Source: Canna indica
Lineage: Eukaryota; Streptophyta; Magnoliopsida; Zingiberales; Cannaceae
Length of the DNA: 64,000 nucleotides
Direction: 5' to 3'
Assembly: GCA_034359265.1 (NCBI GenBank)
Contig: CP136892.1
Span: 10,402,501-10,466,500, forward strand
Shown piece by piece: positions 1 to 12,800 of this stretch. The first letter of the stretch is position 1, and each line of letters begins with the position of its first letter. The position numbers and the translations under genes are program-made. Under the pieces are notes generated by a model that had not been told where the DNA came from, did no database searches, and worked only from the letters and a program-made list of their open reading frames with translations.

Positions 1-480
1 TTAGATATACACATGACATGCCTTCTAGGTGTCTATAGTAGAAAATTCTTGTGTAGATCATCAAAGTGATATGTATATCATCTTAGGGGACTCAAAGTTG
101 AAAAAGTTGATATACATTTTGAGTCCAAACTTCACAAACATGTTTAGATTTACTCATGTAAGGTGTCTAAGTGTCTGTTTAAAAAACCATGAGTAAAGGA
201 TAAAAATTGATACTTAGCAATTTCATGTTAACATGCTTATTTTTTTCTGATTGAAATCATGCTAAGTGAAAACATTAGGTAAATGACATTATTTTCACTT
301 CAAACTTAATATACATGATTTACATGATCATAACCTGATATTTTAAAAGTTTGAATGAAATATAGAAATGTCATGAAAGATTCACTTTTTTATGAAAATG
401 CCACTAAAGTATCACTCTTCTCGACTTACTCATTTTTTTGGATACTTTGGATTTTCGTCGAAATCTTTGATCAAGACTTA
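1..480 (+). other. AT-rich DNA, probably the 3' non-coding part of a Copia element
   Basis: No gene is visible. This stretch lies directly left of the Harbinger insertion, whose other flank (2342-2813) leads into a polypurine tract and LTR. Removing the insertion and one TTA copy joins the two sides. I therefore infer that both belong to the untranslated spacer between pol and the 3' LTR of one Copia element. The short reading frame near 355 has no recognisable domain. Confidence 0.4.
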
Positions 481-2341
481 GGGGGCGTTTGGTTGCCCGC
501 AAGTACAAATGCTGCAACTCTAATTGCAGCATTTAGATAACAAATTTGTTTGGTTGGCTGCAAAATTATTTTGCAGCATTTACTAGTTGCAACTTGTATT
601 TCAAATATCATTTGCGGGCCGCAAGTGGAATTGCAGCCCAAAAAGCCCGCAATACAAGATTGCGGGCTGCAAATGCAATAATTTAAGTATTAAAAAATAA
701 TTAATTTTGGCGACGTAGAGTCGTCGGATGAAGACGAGATAAATATCAAAGTTGTAGATTTTTGCGTGCTGAACCTGATGGTAGTGTCAGATTTTACATC
801 TGATTTCATTTGATAGATTTTTTAATATATTTTTAGTATTATACAAAAATTAAAAATTATTAATTTGTCAGACAAATCGTGTCGGGCCTAAGTTTTTAGT
901 CTGGCCCGAAAAAATTTGTCCCAGGCTCGACCCAAAAAATTTATGCCCGACCCGGCCCAAAAAAGTTCGTGTCCAGCCTGGCCAGAAAAAATTTATGCCG
1001 GGCCCGGCCCGAAAAAATTCGTGTCTGTCCCGACCCAAAAAATTCGTGCACTGCACGGCCCGTCCCAGCCCGGCTCGGTCCGAAAAAATTCGTGCCCAAC
1101 CTGGCCTGAAAAATTTCGTGCCCAGCCCGACTCAAAAATTTCGTGCCTGGCCTAGCCCGAAAAAATTTGTGCTCGGGCAGGCTCGAAAAAATTCGTGCTC
1201 AGCCTGGCTCGAAAAAATTCACTGTCGGCCCGGCCCTGCCCAAAAAAAATTCGTACCTCGGCCCGGCCCGAAAAAATTCATGCCCGACCCAAAAATATTC
1301 GTGCCCAACCCAGCCCTGCCCGAAAAAATTTATGCACTGCCCGACTTGTGCCGACCCGAAAAAATTCGTGCCTTGCCCGGCCCAAAATTATTCGTGCACG
1401 GCCCAACCCCAAAAAATTCGTGCCCAACCCGGCCCAAAATATTTTGTGCTCGGCCCGCCCCAAAAAAATTCGTGCCCGGTCTGGACCGAAAAAATTCTTG
1501 CCTGGCCCTGCCCAAAAATATTCGTGGTCAGCCCTGCCCAAAAAAATTCGTGTCTCGACCCGACCCGAAAAATTTTATGCCCAGCCCGACCTAACACGAA
1601 AAGAAATTCATGCCCAGTCCGAAATATTCGCATCGGGCCCAACCTTGCCCGAAAAAATTCGTGCACTGCCCATCTTGACTCGGCTCAGCCCAAAAAATTT
1701 ATGCCCGACCCCGCATGAGAAAATTTGTTCCCGGCCAAAAAAATTTTGTGCTCGGCCCGGCCCGAAAAAATTCCTGCCCGACCCGGCCTGAAAAAATTCG
1801 TTTCCCGGCCCAGCTCAAAAAAAATCATGCCCGGCCCGGCCTGACCAGAAAAAAATTCGTGCCCAGCCCGAAAAAAAAATTGTGTTCGGCCCAGCCTTGC
1901 CCGAAAAAATTCGTGCACTGCCCAACCTGTCCCGGTCCGGCTCGGGCCGACTCGAAAAAATTCGTGTCCGGCCCGGCCCAAGAAGATTTGTGCACGACCC
2001 GACCCGAAAAGTTTGTGCCCGGCCCTGCCCGAAAAAGTTTGTACCCGGCCCGGATAAATTCGTGCATGCTCGGCCCATCCCATGCCGGCCCGGCTTAGCC
2101 CGACTTGAAAAAATTCGTGCCCGACCCGACCCGAAAAATTTCGTAAGATGCAAGTTGCACGTTGCAAGTTGCAAGTGTAATTACAACTTCCATTTGCGGC
2201 CAACCAAATGCTTGCAAATAGAAGTTGCAACTCTACTTGCGGGCAACCAAACGGTAGGCTGCAAAATCTATTTGCGGGCATTTGCTTTTGCATGCAAATA
2301 GATTTTGCAGCATTTACACTTGCGGGTAACCAAACGCCCCC
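481..2341. mobile_element. Non-autonomous PIF/Harbinger-type DNA transposon
   Basis: The left end starts GGGGGCGTTTGGTTGCCC and the right end (2318-2341) is its inverted copy, with 23 of 24 terminal bases matching by eye. The element is flanked on both sides by TTA (478-480 and 2342-2344), the 3-bp target duplication typical of the PIF/Harbinger superfamily. The subterminal regions (about 485-690 and 2140-2320) are full of short TTGCAGC and TTGCGGGC motifs in both orientations. There is no transposase ORF, so the 1.86 kb element must have been moved in trans. Its centre is a GC-rich minisatellite, annotated separately. It sits inside the non-coding part of a Copia element, so it is younger than that insertion. 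Confidence 0.85.
885..2140 (+). repeat. GC-rich minisatellite inside the Harbinger element
   Basis: This is an irregular tandem array of units of about 22-30 bp. The consensus is roughly an AAAAAATTCGTGCCC core alternating with GGCCCGGCCCG-like blocks. By eye there are about 45-50 degenerate copies. The lack of stop codons in the units produces long overlapping reading frames on both strands (Pro/Lys/Arg-rich on plus, Phe/Gly/Arg-rich on minus). These are artefacts of the repeat, not genes. Base composition differs sharply from the AT-rich surroundings. Confidence 0.85.
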
Positions 2342-2813
2342 TTAAAGTATGATATTTTAAATTCACTTATGGTATCGTTCTACTCATTTGATGAGAAAAA
2401 TCATTTCTAAGGTGATTTTTGATTATTTGATCGATACTTGAAAATATCGATACTTAAGTTACTATATGATTCTTGGTTTTGGATCTCATTTATCATTTCA
2501 CGATATCATGTATAACTTAGTCTCTTATTCGATGTTTGTCTTTCATCCCTTTAGTTGAGACTTTCACAGTTCTTTTAGAGTTTCAACTTTGACTTTTGAT
2601 TGACTTTTCTTGCCCTTTTTGAGTGATATCAAAAGGGGGAGAAAAATATAGGTAAAGGGGAGGAAAATATAAGAAAACCATGCATATAGATAGGGAGAGT
2701 TTATTTTCATAGATATGCATGTTGATAGGGGAGAAATCCCATATTTGATATCCTCTATGCTTAATTGTAAATATTTTCTTAAGAATATTTGTCATCATCA
2801 AAAGGGAGGAGAT
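2342..2813 (+). other. 3' internal spacer and polypurine tract of a Copia element
   Basis: This is non-coding AT-rich sequence containing AAAAGGGGGAGA-like purine blocks (about 2630-2660). It ends in a polypurine tract, AAAAGGGAGGAGAT (2800-2813), directly before the LTR start TGTTGGT. This order of spacer, polypurine tract and LTR is how the 3' end of an LTR retrotransposon is built, and it fixes the element's orientation as plus. The coding part lies outside the window to the left. Confidence 0.6.
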
Positions 2814-4080
2814 TGTTGGTCTAAGGTTTTCTACCTTGGTCTTAATCTCGGTTTTGATTATAACAAACATGGAACTAATGTTTTATGGAGAATTACTTTC
2901 AGGTTCCATATCGATTAGCACTCGATGTCCTCGATCGGAAATATCGAAGAAATCGAAAAATCTGAAGGACATTGGTTAATGCGTGCGGGTTCGTCGCGGA
3001 GGTTTCTCGAAGTTCGACGTGTGCACCAAAGACGTCTTGGAAAACTCTAAAGAACACATGGAAAGCTCTCCAAGTTGTCGCACATTGAAGGCCGAAACCC
3101 GGAAATGAAGCGCACAAGAAGAAGGCTAAAAAAATCAAGCTCAGCCTAGGTTCGGTCGACCGCTCAGTTGACTGAAGGTTGCCAGGAAGCAGCAGAAAGC
3201 CTTCGGTCGCTCGGTTGCTCAACCGACGATCGATCGGCAAGCGACCGACAGTCGATAACGAGCAAAAATCCGCCCGTTGATAAGAGGGGAGCTCTCTCTT
3301 TTCTTCATGACTTATAAATATGAAGCCATGAGAGCCTTCGTCCGTTATGTTGATCACTCCTAATCTCCTTGAGCCATCCTTTTGATCAATCATACGCCCT
3401 CATTGAGCCAATCTTGTGAAAACCCTAGCTTGAGCAAAAACCTTGATCTTGTCTTCACTCCTTCATTGATTAACCATCAAAGGCATCAAGAGGAAGCTAG
3501 GAATCTTGTTTTGGAGCTAAGTATTTTATTGTTTGATTTATTACTCCATTTAGTGTTGTATTTTCTTGTTTATTTCTTTGTATTTGAGTTTGTGTAAGAC
3601 CTAGAGTGTAGGTTTTGAAATTGGGTGGTAGCCTTGGTGTTTGAGGTTTAAATCCAGCAATGTAAACGTAGTTTACTAGTATTAATTGAGTTATCCCTTA
3701 GGTTAAGGTGGGAGAGTGCTCTCGGTAGGAAGGCGGGATACTTCCGGGTGTGAAAGTGCCTTCGGTTTGAGAGCGGAGACTTTCCGGTGCAAAGTCATCT
3801 TTGTAAGAGAAACGATATAATCTAGTAAATCTAAGTTTAGACATCCTAAGCGGGGTGCTTAGGTAGTGGAGTATGCATTGGAGCCGAACCACTATAAATA
3901 CTTATGTTAACATTATTTTCTTTGTGTATTGCATTGTTTATCTTTATTACTCGCTTCCGCATTTAGTCGTTGAATTGTGAATTGCCTAAGTAATCTAAGA
4001 AACGTTTAAAATCGAATTAGGCAAAAAAAATTAGATAATATACTATTCACGCCCCCCTCTAGTGTGGTCATTTCACCAAC
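2814..4080 (+). repeat. 3' LTR of a Copia retrotransposon (family A)
   Basis: The 1.27 kb LTR begins TGTTGGTCTAAGG and ends near GGTCATTTCACCAAC, a terminal inverted pair except that the last base is altered. It is preceded by a polypurine tract. No primer-binding site follows, so this is a 3' LTR rather than a 5' LTR. Two more copies of the same LTR occur on the minus strand at 7952-9043 and 56537-57802. All three share the segment CCCCTCTAGTGTGGTCATTT near the end. The 3199-3250 portion is rich in GATCGATCGG-like words. Confidence 0.75.
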
Positions 4081-6190
4081 TCTAAATACAAAAAAAGTTG
4101 CAGCTCATTTTCTCTTCTCTCCTTCCTTCTTCCCCACCGTTGTGGGTGTCTTGTGAGCCGACCATCGCCACCAACCTTAATAAGATAAAAACACCTCTCC
4201 CCTCTTATTTTTAGTTGTCAATAGTACTGCTTTTAGAACCTTTGGCATCCTTTTAATTCCTCCTTCTTATAAGATCCTAGGTGCAGTTTTTTTTATAAAT
4301 CCATGGAGGCTAGGATTTGGAGAAGTTAGAAGTGAGAGAAGAGAAGATGAGAGAAAAATGTTGAAGAAGAGTTTTGGAGTTTCTTTTCGACTTGGATTGG
4401 TCTGAAATCGACGTGAAGGAAGAATCAAAAAATCAAGAGGTGGATGTTGATGTAGGCAAAGCAAAGACGATCATTTTTTTTTGTTCGGTATGTTGTTCAC
4501 CAAAACAACATGTTATTCAATATGATGTTTGGTGAAACATCATATTGAACCATACCCGTTTTTGGTTAGGTTGTTGCTGGGTTTCAGGCGCCCTAAATTA
4601 AATGTCGAGGGTATTTTAGAATGATTAGAACATTTGGTCAAGATCTTGTAATTTTACCAAAATCGAAGTTTCAGTTCCAATAAATTGCTGAAAAATAATT
4701 GAATTTAAAGATTTTAAACGACTGATGTGTTGGGTTGGGTGCAGTTGTGCTAGCTAGTGGTCATAATTTCGTTTCTCTCACTTTATCTATTATGCTATGA
4801 TGAAATGAAAATAAAAATAAAAATATCATCTTATTTCTCAAATTTTATATATTTTGAAATCTAAATATGGAATTGAATGATAATTTATATTTTTCTATTA
4901 ATTTCAATGTTATTATATTAATATTAATATTATTGTATTATACATTAATACTATATCATACAATATCATCTATTATACTATAACTAATAATACTAATATA
5001 ATATATTTATTTTATTTATAACATCAAAGATATTCTGATATTGAATTATATTATAATATTAGATAAAACTAGAGTAAACGGTAAATTTGGTACATAAACT
5101 ATGCTTTACCAATATTTTGATACCTATAGAAAATTTTGTAACTAATGTTATCATTGTTTAACATGTTACATGATGCAGTAGCTTGGTCAACAAAAAGTCC
5201 TGTCATGAACACTCCATGCTCGTATTTTTAGCAAAAAGTATAATATCTCGCTTGCCGCATATTTTAATTGGAAAAATAATATTTATTTATTTTTACTACC
5301 ATATTATTTAATATTATAATAAAATATTATTTAAGAATTAAAGATGGTGCCAAATTTCGAATGAATGAGCAATCTAAGCCCAAATAATCTTGAACCATTT
5401 TCAATAACCACTGTAACAACAGCTATTGTTAATCTAAATCATTATAATATATACACTTCGAACCTAACTTGGTTAAAGAAGTTTACTTATTTTAAGTTTA
5501 TATGTAAAAATAATATGATGATATTTAATTATCTTTATTAATTGTTATTTATATTTTAAATATCATATTATTTGTATATATAAACTAAAAATTAAAAAAA
5601 TTATTTAACTAAGGCATGTTTGAATTGTGTATAATATATTTAATTTAAATTATGATATAATAGTTGTGTTATATTGGTTATTAAGAATGAGTAAAGGTGA
5701 CTTGAGCATTAAAATGCTTAGGTTTGATTCTTAGTATAGTATCTTTATTTTTAAATAATATTTTATTACAACACTCAATGATGTGACAGTAAAAATGAAA
5801 ATAAATTCAGTAATATCGTGGAAGACATGACATTTCTCACTAAAAATGCTAACATGGCTGCTCCATATCGGCATTTTCCATCGGCAAAGCTGTGACATTA
5901 TAATGATTGTAGTAATGCATTAGACGTTGATATCGTTGGGTACCTATTAGTTACAAAATTTTCTTTAAGTATCAATACATGACAAGTGATATAGTTTACA
6001 TTGCTCCGAAGTATTTTTTTTCCTAAAAATATTATATTAATTATTAATTGATATTCACATTTAGATTCGACGATAGCATTGAAAGAAAGTTTTTTATTAC
6101 AAAATATAATGACCCATTCCATCCAAACATCGAACGTCGAATAGAATAGAAATAAGATTCTTAGTCAAATTTGGTTACTTTCTAATTATT
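4081..6190. other. Intergenic AT-rich DNA with a small hairpin
   Basis: No supported gene was found. At 4517-4548 there is a perfect 14-bp inverted repeat (TCAATATGATGTTT, 4-nt loop, AAACATCATATTGA) inside a weaker fold-back spanning about 4490-4560. The stretch 5080-5220 resembles the dispersed sequence at 24790-24930 (a 'gtaaannnggtacataaac' start followed by a 'gttaacatgttac'-like block), so it is probably a small repeated element. Confidence 0.5.
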
Positions 6191-6194
6191 ATTT

Positions 6195-6800
6195 CAAACA
6201 CCAACACATACTAAACAATATAAGAAAGACAATGAAATCATCATTTCATTACATTAAAGGGTCAATTATAACAAGCAAAATTGCCATTTCTAGCGAGGTC
6301 TCCATAGTAATATTAAGTTAGAGCGAATCTTAATCTAGGTAGATCAAATTGTCATTCATCATCAACATCCCATTGATGGGAGGAAAACGGGTCCCCAACG
6401 GGCCAGTCCAATTCATCGGGCTAGCTGCTCGCTAAACGAACCACTCCAAATGACCAACCCATCAAGCCCAATCAGCACTGCACGACACTACTCTAAAATG
6501 ACCAAAAAAATCCTAGGCAAAATGACAAGAATGACAAGTTCCAATAAATACTAAACAATGTAAGAAAGACAATGTAATTATCATTTCATTATATGGCCAA
6601 TTACAACATACAAACTTGCCATTTCTAGCGATGTCTTCATATTAAGATAAGGTTACAGCAAATCCTAATTTGGGCAAATGAAATTGTCATTTCTCACCAA
6701 CATCTCATTTTTGCATATATATATATATATACCCATCAAGCCTAATCAAGCATGTGCAAAATACATGCATGACTGCACGACACTACTCCAAGATGGGGGG
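6195..6800 (+). repeat. Diverged tandem duplication of an LTR-like repeat
   Basis: Two related units lie head to tail. Both start ACTAAACAAT(A/G)TAAGAAAG (about 6211 and 6547) and share the blocks TTGCCATTTCTAGCGA and CCCATCAAGCC. Both end near ACTGCACGACACTACTC. Similar sequence recurs at 24300-24440 in what looks like an LTR remnant, so these units are probably old LTR pieces. Confidence 0.5.
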
Positions 6801-6904
6801 ATCATTCGAATTTAAGCTATGGAGCATAGCCACCAAATTTCCAACAATTTTAAACTAAGCCACCTGCCATATCACAACAAAATTCTTTGAAATCATGTAT
6901 ATCT

Positions 6905-7951
6905 CTTGAAGAAATTATCAAATCACTTGCGACTAACACACAATAATTTCAACAGGAAACAAGAATAAGCATTCAGAATTTGGAGAATCAAATGAACAAA
7001 TTGGCGTCATCTCTAAGCATGTTGGAATCTCAAAGGAAAATGACTTCTCAAACTGTTGTTAACCTAAAACAAAACGTGAGTGCAATTACCTTGAGAAATG
7101 AAAAAGAATTGGTGATACCCAGTCAAACGAGATGTGGGCGCAGCTTAGAAGAAGAGTCAGGAAAGAGGTTACTGTTCACTAGCAACAAACCAAACAGCCC
7201 GAAGGATCTAAACCTGAACAGCCAAAGAGATAGGTAATCAAACCCCCCTTCCCTGAAAGATTTGCTAAATCCAAGAAGGAAAAGGAAGAGAAGGAAATTC
7301 TTAAGACTTTTCGCAAGGTTGAGAAAAATATCTCTTTACTTGATGCAATTAAGCAAGTGTCTCGATATTCTAAGTTTCTTAAAGAATTGTGTACCAACAA
7401 GAAGAAGCTGACTAATAATGAAAAGGTAAGTGTGAAAAAAAATATTTCTATTGTACTTCAAAGGAAATTACCTTCCAAAAGCAATGACCAAGGTATGTTC
7501 GTATCTCTTGTAAAATAGGTAATGTTGGAGAAAAAGAGTCATGTGTGATCTAGGAGCATCGATAAACGTTATTCCATTGTATATTGAAGAAAACAAGTGT
7601 AGTAATTCAACTAGTGTATTGAAGAAAATAACTCATCTTTAAATGATCGTTTGTTGAAGAAAACAAGTGTAGTAATTCAACTAGCTCATAGGTCGGTTGT
7701 TTACCCTAAAGGGATGTTAGAAGATGTCTTAGTTCAAGTTAATGGATTAGTTTTTCCTGTTGATTTTTTTGTGCTTCATATGGACAAAGATAAATCTTCC
7801 AATGCATAAAAAATTTTACTAGGAAGATCTTTCCTTGGTACGACTAGGACAAAAATAGATGTGCACAATGGTATACGCTCACTATGGAATTTGACAAGGA
7901 AATTATAAAATTCAATATTTATGATGACATGAAATATCCTGATGAATCTTG
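6905..7951 (+). pseudogene. Athila-like Ty3/gypsy gag-protease remnant
   Basis: Conceptual translation gives the C-terminal part of a plant Athila-type Gag: a QNLENQMNKLASSLS segment, then QNVSAITLRNEKEL, where family members usually have a SGKEL-type end. A linker with KEEKEILKTFRKVE and KQVSRYSKFLKELC follows (about 7255-7400). After that comes an aspartic protease region with DLGASINVIP (about 7545-7575), YPKGMLEDVLVQVNGLVFP (about 7701-7757) and ILLGRSFLGTTRTKIDVH (about 7810-7860). In-frame stops and frameshifts separate the pieces; the longest open part is 6980-7237. In the live family Gag packages RNA and the protease cuts the polyprotein. Here RT and integrase are missing because a Copia LTR interrupts the sequence at 7952. 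Confidence 0.75.
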
Positions 7952-9092
7952 TGTTGGGCAAATGGCAACACTAGAGGGGAATGAATAGTGTGTTATACTA
8001 ATCTTTAACCTAAGTTCAATTCTAATTGGTTACTTCCAGTTTAGGCAATCACAAGTTTAAATGAGCAAGCCAAAGCAAGATAAATAAAAAGTAAATACAC
8101 ACAAAAGTATCAATGCTAACACAACTGATTTATAGTGGTTCAGTAACACCGTCTACTCCACTACCTAACCACCTCGCTTAGAATTTCAAGCTATAGTTTA
8201 CTAGTTAAAAGTGTATCATACAAGAGGATTTACAAGCTAAGGCTCTCACCCATCCCTGAGGGTTACCCTCTACACGAGAGTACCTCTAACACCTCTTCTC
8301 CCAAGGACTACACAACTAACTACAGCAAACTAAGTTCACACATGTGGACTTATGGCTCTACACCAAGGCAACCACCAAACTTTTGACCTAACATACTAGG
8401 TCAATGACACTTTCAAACACAATGAAAATAAACTATAAAATACAACAATTGGATAAAATAAACCAAACAAATTTATTTAGCTCCAACACAAGTTCTCTAG
8501 TCCTCTTGATAGAGCAAAAGCCAAATGAATGTGAGAGCTCCAAACTAGAGTTTCTCAAGAAAATGGCTCAACCAAAACTTAGAGAGATAAAAGAATGTCT
8601 CAAGTATCATTGGAGGTTTATATGAACGCAGGTGACCAATTTTTATAGGCCAAAAGCTAGGCAAGGCTTGGGTCTAACGGGTGGAAACGACTAAAAAACG
8701 AGGCATTGGCCCGTTCGGTCGCACGTCGGTCGACCAAAGTTGCGACCAATAACTGCACAGTGTGAAGTTTCAGCGTGCTTCGATCTTCGATCTGGATTTT
8801 GGTTTTGGTTTATGGTTTTAGGGTTCTTTCGTATCATAAAGAGGATATACGTGAATTCTAAACACCCTAAACATATACTCTAACTTCCCAATGAAAATCG
8901 AGTGTCGATGAGCGTCCTTCCAATTTTTGCCGATTTCATCATTTCGCAGACGTCGTGTGCTATTCGACTTGGAACATGGAAATATTCTCCATGAAACCAT
9001 TAGTTCCATGTTGATTATCATCAAAACTGAGATTAAGGTATAAAGAGTATCAACTTAGGGATTTCTCCCTCTATCAACATGCATATCTATAT
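7952..9092 (-). mobile_element. Truncated Copia (family A): LTR plus a bit of internal sequence, minus strand
   Basis: The reverse complement matches the LTR at 2814-4080 from its end (TGTTGGGC at 7952 on the plus strand) to near its start. At about 9043 it jumps, by a deletion of roughly 100 bp that removes the LTR start and the polypurine tract, into internal sequence. That sequence (GGGATTTCTCCC...ATGCATATCTAT, about 9057-9091) matches the region upstream of the first copy's LTR (about 2707-2740). It is therefore a 3' LTR of a minus-strand element with the junction lost. It interrupts the Athila-like remnant on its left. Confidence 0.7.
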
Positions 9093-9198
9093 GGACTGGA
9101 CTAGAACTATTAGGTCTGGTCAAATTAGACCCAATAGCGCCCACAACTTACTTCAAACTGAACCAGACGGCTCCGCCCAGGAGTTTCGTCCGACTATA
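9093..9198 (+). repeat. Fragment of a gypsy LTR (family B) left of the CACTA insertion
   Basis: The stretch beginning GGACTGGACTAGAACTATTAGG matches, in reverse complement, the end of the LTR at 19936-20345. A related piece continues right of the CACTA element at 19512. It ends in ATA, which is the CACTA target duplication. Confidence 0.6.
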
Positions 9199-9899
9199 CA
9201 CTACAACAAATATGATCATTTACCGCAATCATTTTCGTGACTAATTGTTCTACAATCGTGGCTTTTGTGTTTTAGTCACGCAACAATCGTCGTTACTAAC
9301 TCATGGGTATTGATGGTGTGGCAACTAATCAATAGCCACAAACATTAGTGTTCGTGGCAATAATATATAGCACTTGTCACGAATGATATTATTATTATTT
9401 GTTATATATGAATGTGAATAATACCACATTTCGTGGTAATTACCACATGTATAATTCAATATTAAATATCGTGAATAGCACATTGTACAACAAATACTAC
9501 TACAACACAATCGTGAATATTATTGATATATTTTCATGAATAATAATGTGTTAGTGGCTATTTATAACTTACATTAATAATATTTTAAGAGTAGCGACGA
9601 GCAAGTTCATTACTGTTGTATATTAGTTTTATAAATAATTAATAGTATTGATCATGGAAAATGTTAAGTTTATTCCTACAATAATATTACCGCAATTGAT
9701 GATACAATATAATGAACATTTCGTGACAATTAAGAAATTTTGTTCTAAATAATAATACAGCATTTGTCACGATAATTTTGTCTATAATACCTATATGCTT
9801 TTCCTAACAAACTAAATCATGGTAAATGATAGAAGCATTAACAATCACAATTCGTAATTAATGGTGGATATTCTACCGTCGCAACCATAATAAAACTAA

Positions 9900-12800
9900 A
9901 ATATAATACTACTTCACATGTTATTTCTTAGAAGCTCAAATAAAAATTTAGTCTCATAAGTAACAATTATCAATTCCTTGTCAAGAAGAAAACACCAAAA
10001 CTTGATTGACAAAATATTCTGAACATCAAAAGAGTTAAAAGTTTTAAGAAATAGTTCATATGCCTAAAACAAGTTTCTCACACCAACAAAAGATTCTAAC
10101 ATGTCATCTTCCGTCATTAACTCCTCTTGCACCTATCTCATCAAAATGATCAAGTAGAAAGGACCTACAGAATTACATGTTAATATTTAAGTAAACAAAT
10201 CAAATAAGTATTCCTATCATAATATGATATAATATTACAGTACAAAACATAGATATCTATATATATTACTTCAGTCTTAATGTTCATATAAAAATCTGCC
10301 AACTATCATCTTCATATAAAAATTTCTAGGAGCATGCTGAATTGTGTAACACCCTAACTCTTCATAAAAACCTACACAAATGTAATGAGACAACTGAGAT
10401 GATTAGTAGATCAGTTTAATTCAGTCTATTCTCCAAATTCCAGGTTTTCATGTCTCTCCAGGTTCTAGAATTCTAGTTTTACAGAAATATATATATAATT
10501 TAGGGTAAATTACATGTCCACCACCTCTACTTTGCTTTAATTGAATGTCCACCCCCTCCAAGTTTCAAAATTGCATGTCCACCCCTTCTATTTTCACTTA
10601 TATATATAACCACATCATATCTATCAAAACTAATGTCGAACCTAAACTTATATTGGTTAAAATCTAAACTTAAACCTTGATAACCATGTTAGTTTAAATT
10701 CAAATTTATATTTAAACCTGTATAAGTTTTGATGAATCTAATGTAAAATGTCTTAGTTTTATAAATATAATTTTATTGAGAAAAGGATGTCGTGTGGAAG
10801 TAGAAGGTTTCGTTATGCAATTTATCATATTATTTATTGGCATCAGGCATCACATATGATAGCACCAAGAGATTGACCAACTTTAAGGCTGTGAATCTGT
10901 GATTGGTCATATTAAGCCATTTGGCTGCTAAGAAGCTTATGTACAAGTTTCAATAGATTAGATACTAGGGAGACATCAGGTTTCTTGTAAAACGTGCAGC
11001 ATAGCATATAATAAACAGTCATGAAGAATTAATGGTAAAAGGTAACAAAATGCTAAAAGATAAAATCTTATACATAGACTAATGTCAAACATAGCTGGAA
11101 ATTTTGAGAATATAAATATTTGCAGCAGAGAAACTCTAAACAACGAGTCCATCAGTCCAATAATCATATGCAATGATCAACTCAAATCGGTCAGGTAATA
11201 GAAGCACTTAAGGCGTGACAATGAACCATACTACAAACAAAATTAGCTTTCTTGTTCAACTTAGAGGCAATTAATTGACAGAGAAATAATGCACTCGTTA
11301 TTCAGTTTTTCTATAATTTTGCCAAGGTGATAGCCAAATAGATATCTGGAGTTCACAAGCTTTTGTAGAATACATACAATAAACAATACCTTGTGAAGTT
11401 AAATATGCAGAAAATTTAGTCTTGCACCAATAAATAAATGGCATTAATTCTTGTAAAGGAGCTTAACTGTGATTTGTCTGTCTTTGCAACTTTTACTGCA
11501 TGCTCCATGCTTGAAGCTTTTCTCTTCTTCAATGTAGCTAAAGAAATTTGAAACAAGTGAGAAAATGATAAATCTATTTTTATTAAGCAAGAGGATACTG
11601 GTAAATAGTAAGCACACCAATGTTTTTTAGTTGTTTATCCTTCTTGTCCTGCAAAAGGGGGAAAATATGTAAATAAATTGCTGGAAAAATCATGCATAGC
11701 ACTTATTTACAACTTGTTAAAACCAACAGTTAAATCTCCAATCTCGCCACTATCAAGTAGCCGTTGAGTGTGCCATGCCTGCATAGCTCGAGCTGCCGCA
11801 CCTCGTCTAGCTCTCCCAGAACCTTATGCTTGATTTCCACTCCCCTACAAATAAAAATTAAAATGTGAATTCCTCAACAATCAACATCATGTTATTAAAA
11901 TATAAACAGGTTTCCCAATCAAAAAGGGCAATGGCCAAACAACAAGATAACTTGAAAATGGCCTCATTCCTTACCAAGAAAAGTGCATCACCATTGTAGA
12001 AACAATAAACATCCAGTAGGATATCTTTGCCAACAGAATTAATCAAGGAACATAATCATAAGAATTGAGAACAATATTTTTTATTGAAAAAGAATCAATT
12101 AAGTTAAGCTGACATTAACACAGGAAATGTTCTTTCCAGAATATTCAAATTTTGACATCTCCATGGTAGTGCTGGTCAGGTTACAGTAAAATTAAATTCT
12201 GGTGATGCTTATGCTACAAGCAGGGCTGGGATAAAAAACCAATGCATAGCTCTGGATATGATCCAAGAACAAACCAACATTGATTTGTCAGATGAGAGTA
12301 GCTTATACAAGAGTGAAATAATTATCCAACCGTAGCTAAAAAGCATGATATATGGGGAAAAAAGCTTGCCCGGTAGTATGGTCCAAAAGGCTATTGAGAT
12401 TCATCAATACATTTGAGAACAGTCCAGCTTCACATTGGAGTAAAGAATTGCGTCCCTTGTATGTGACATATTGAGCAACATGTACATCTGCCAAAAAAAG
12501 GTATCAGCACGTTAGAGTACATACCACCTAGGTGCACTCCTTTGCAGCAGTTAAACTGGTTATATTCCAGATTTAACATAGTATATGCTTAAAGCATCTT
12601 TAGCATGCAGCAGGTGTGTTTGTCCGTCTGGATCCAAAATCGTGCCTTCAGCTACAAAATAGATTTTTAGCTTCTAGAATTCGTTAATCAGTAATATTAA
12701 CACACAGTTGATGCCTTGTGTCTTGATCAGTGATAATTAACATACCTACAGAACCAATGAGGACGAGATGATAAACCAACATTGACATCAACATCTGCAT

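Noticed and set aside
885..2140. Regular repeats that might suggest a CRISPR array.
   Set aside because: The units are degenerate with no constant repeat or unique spacers, there are no cas genes, and the genome is a plant's.
868..2301. Many overlapping ORFs of 60-200 codons on both strands.
   Set aside because: They are all by-products of the stop-poor minisatellite units. The products are simple repeats without domains.
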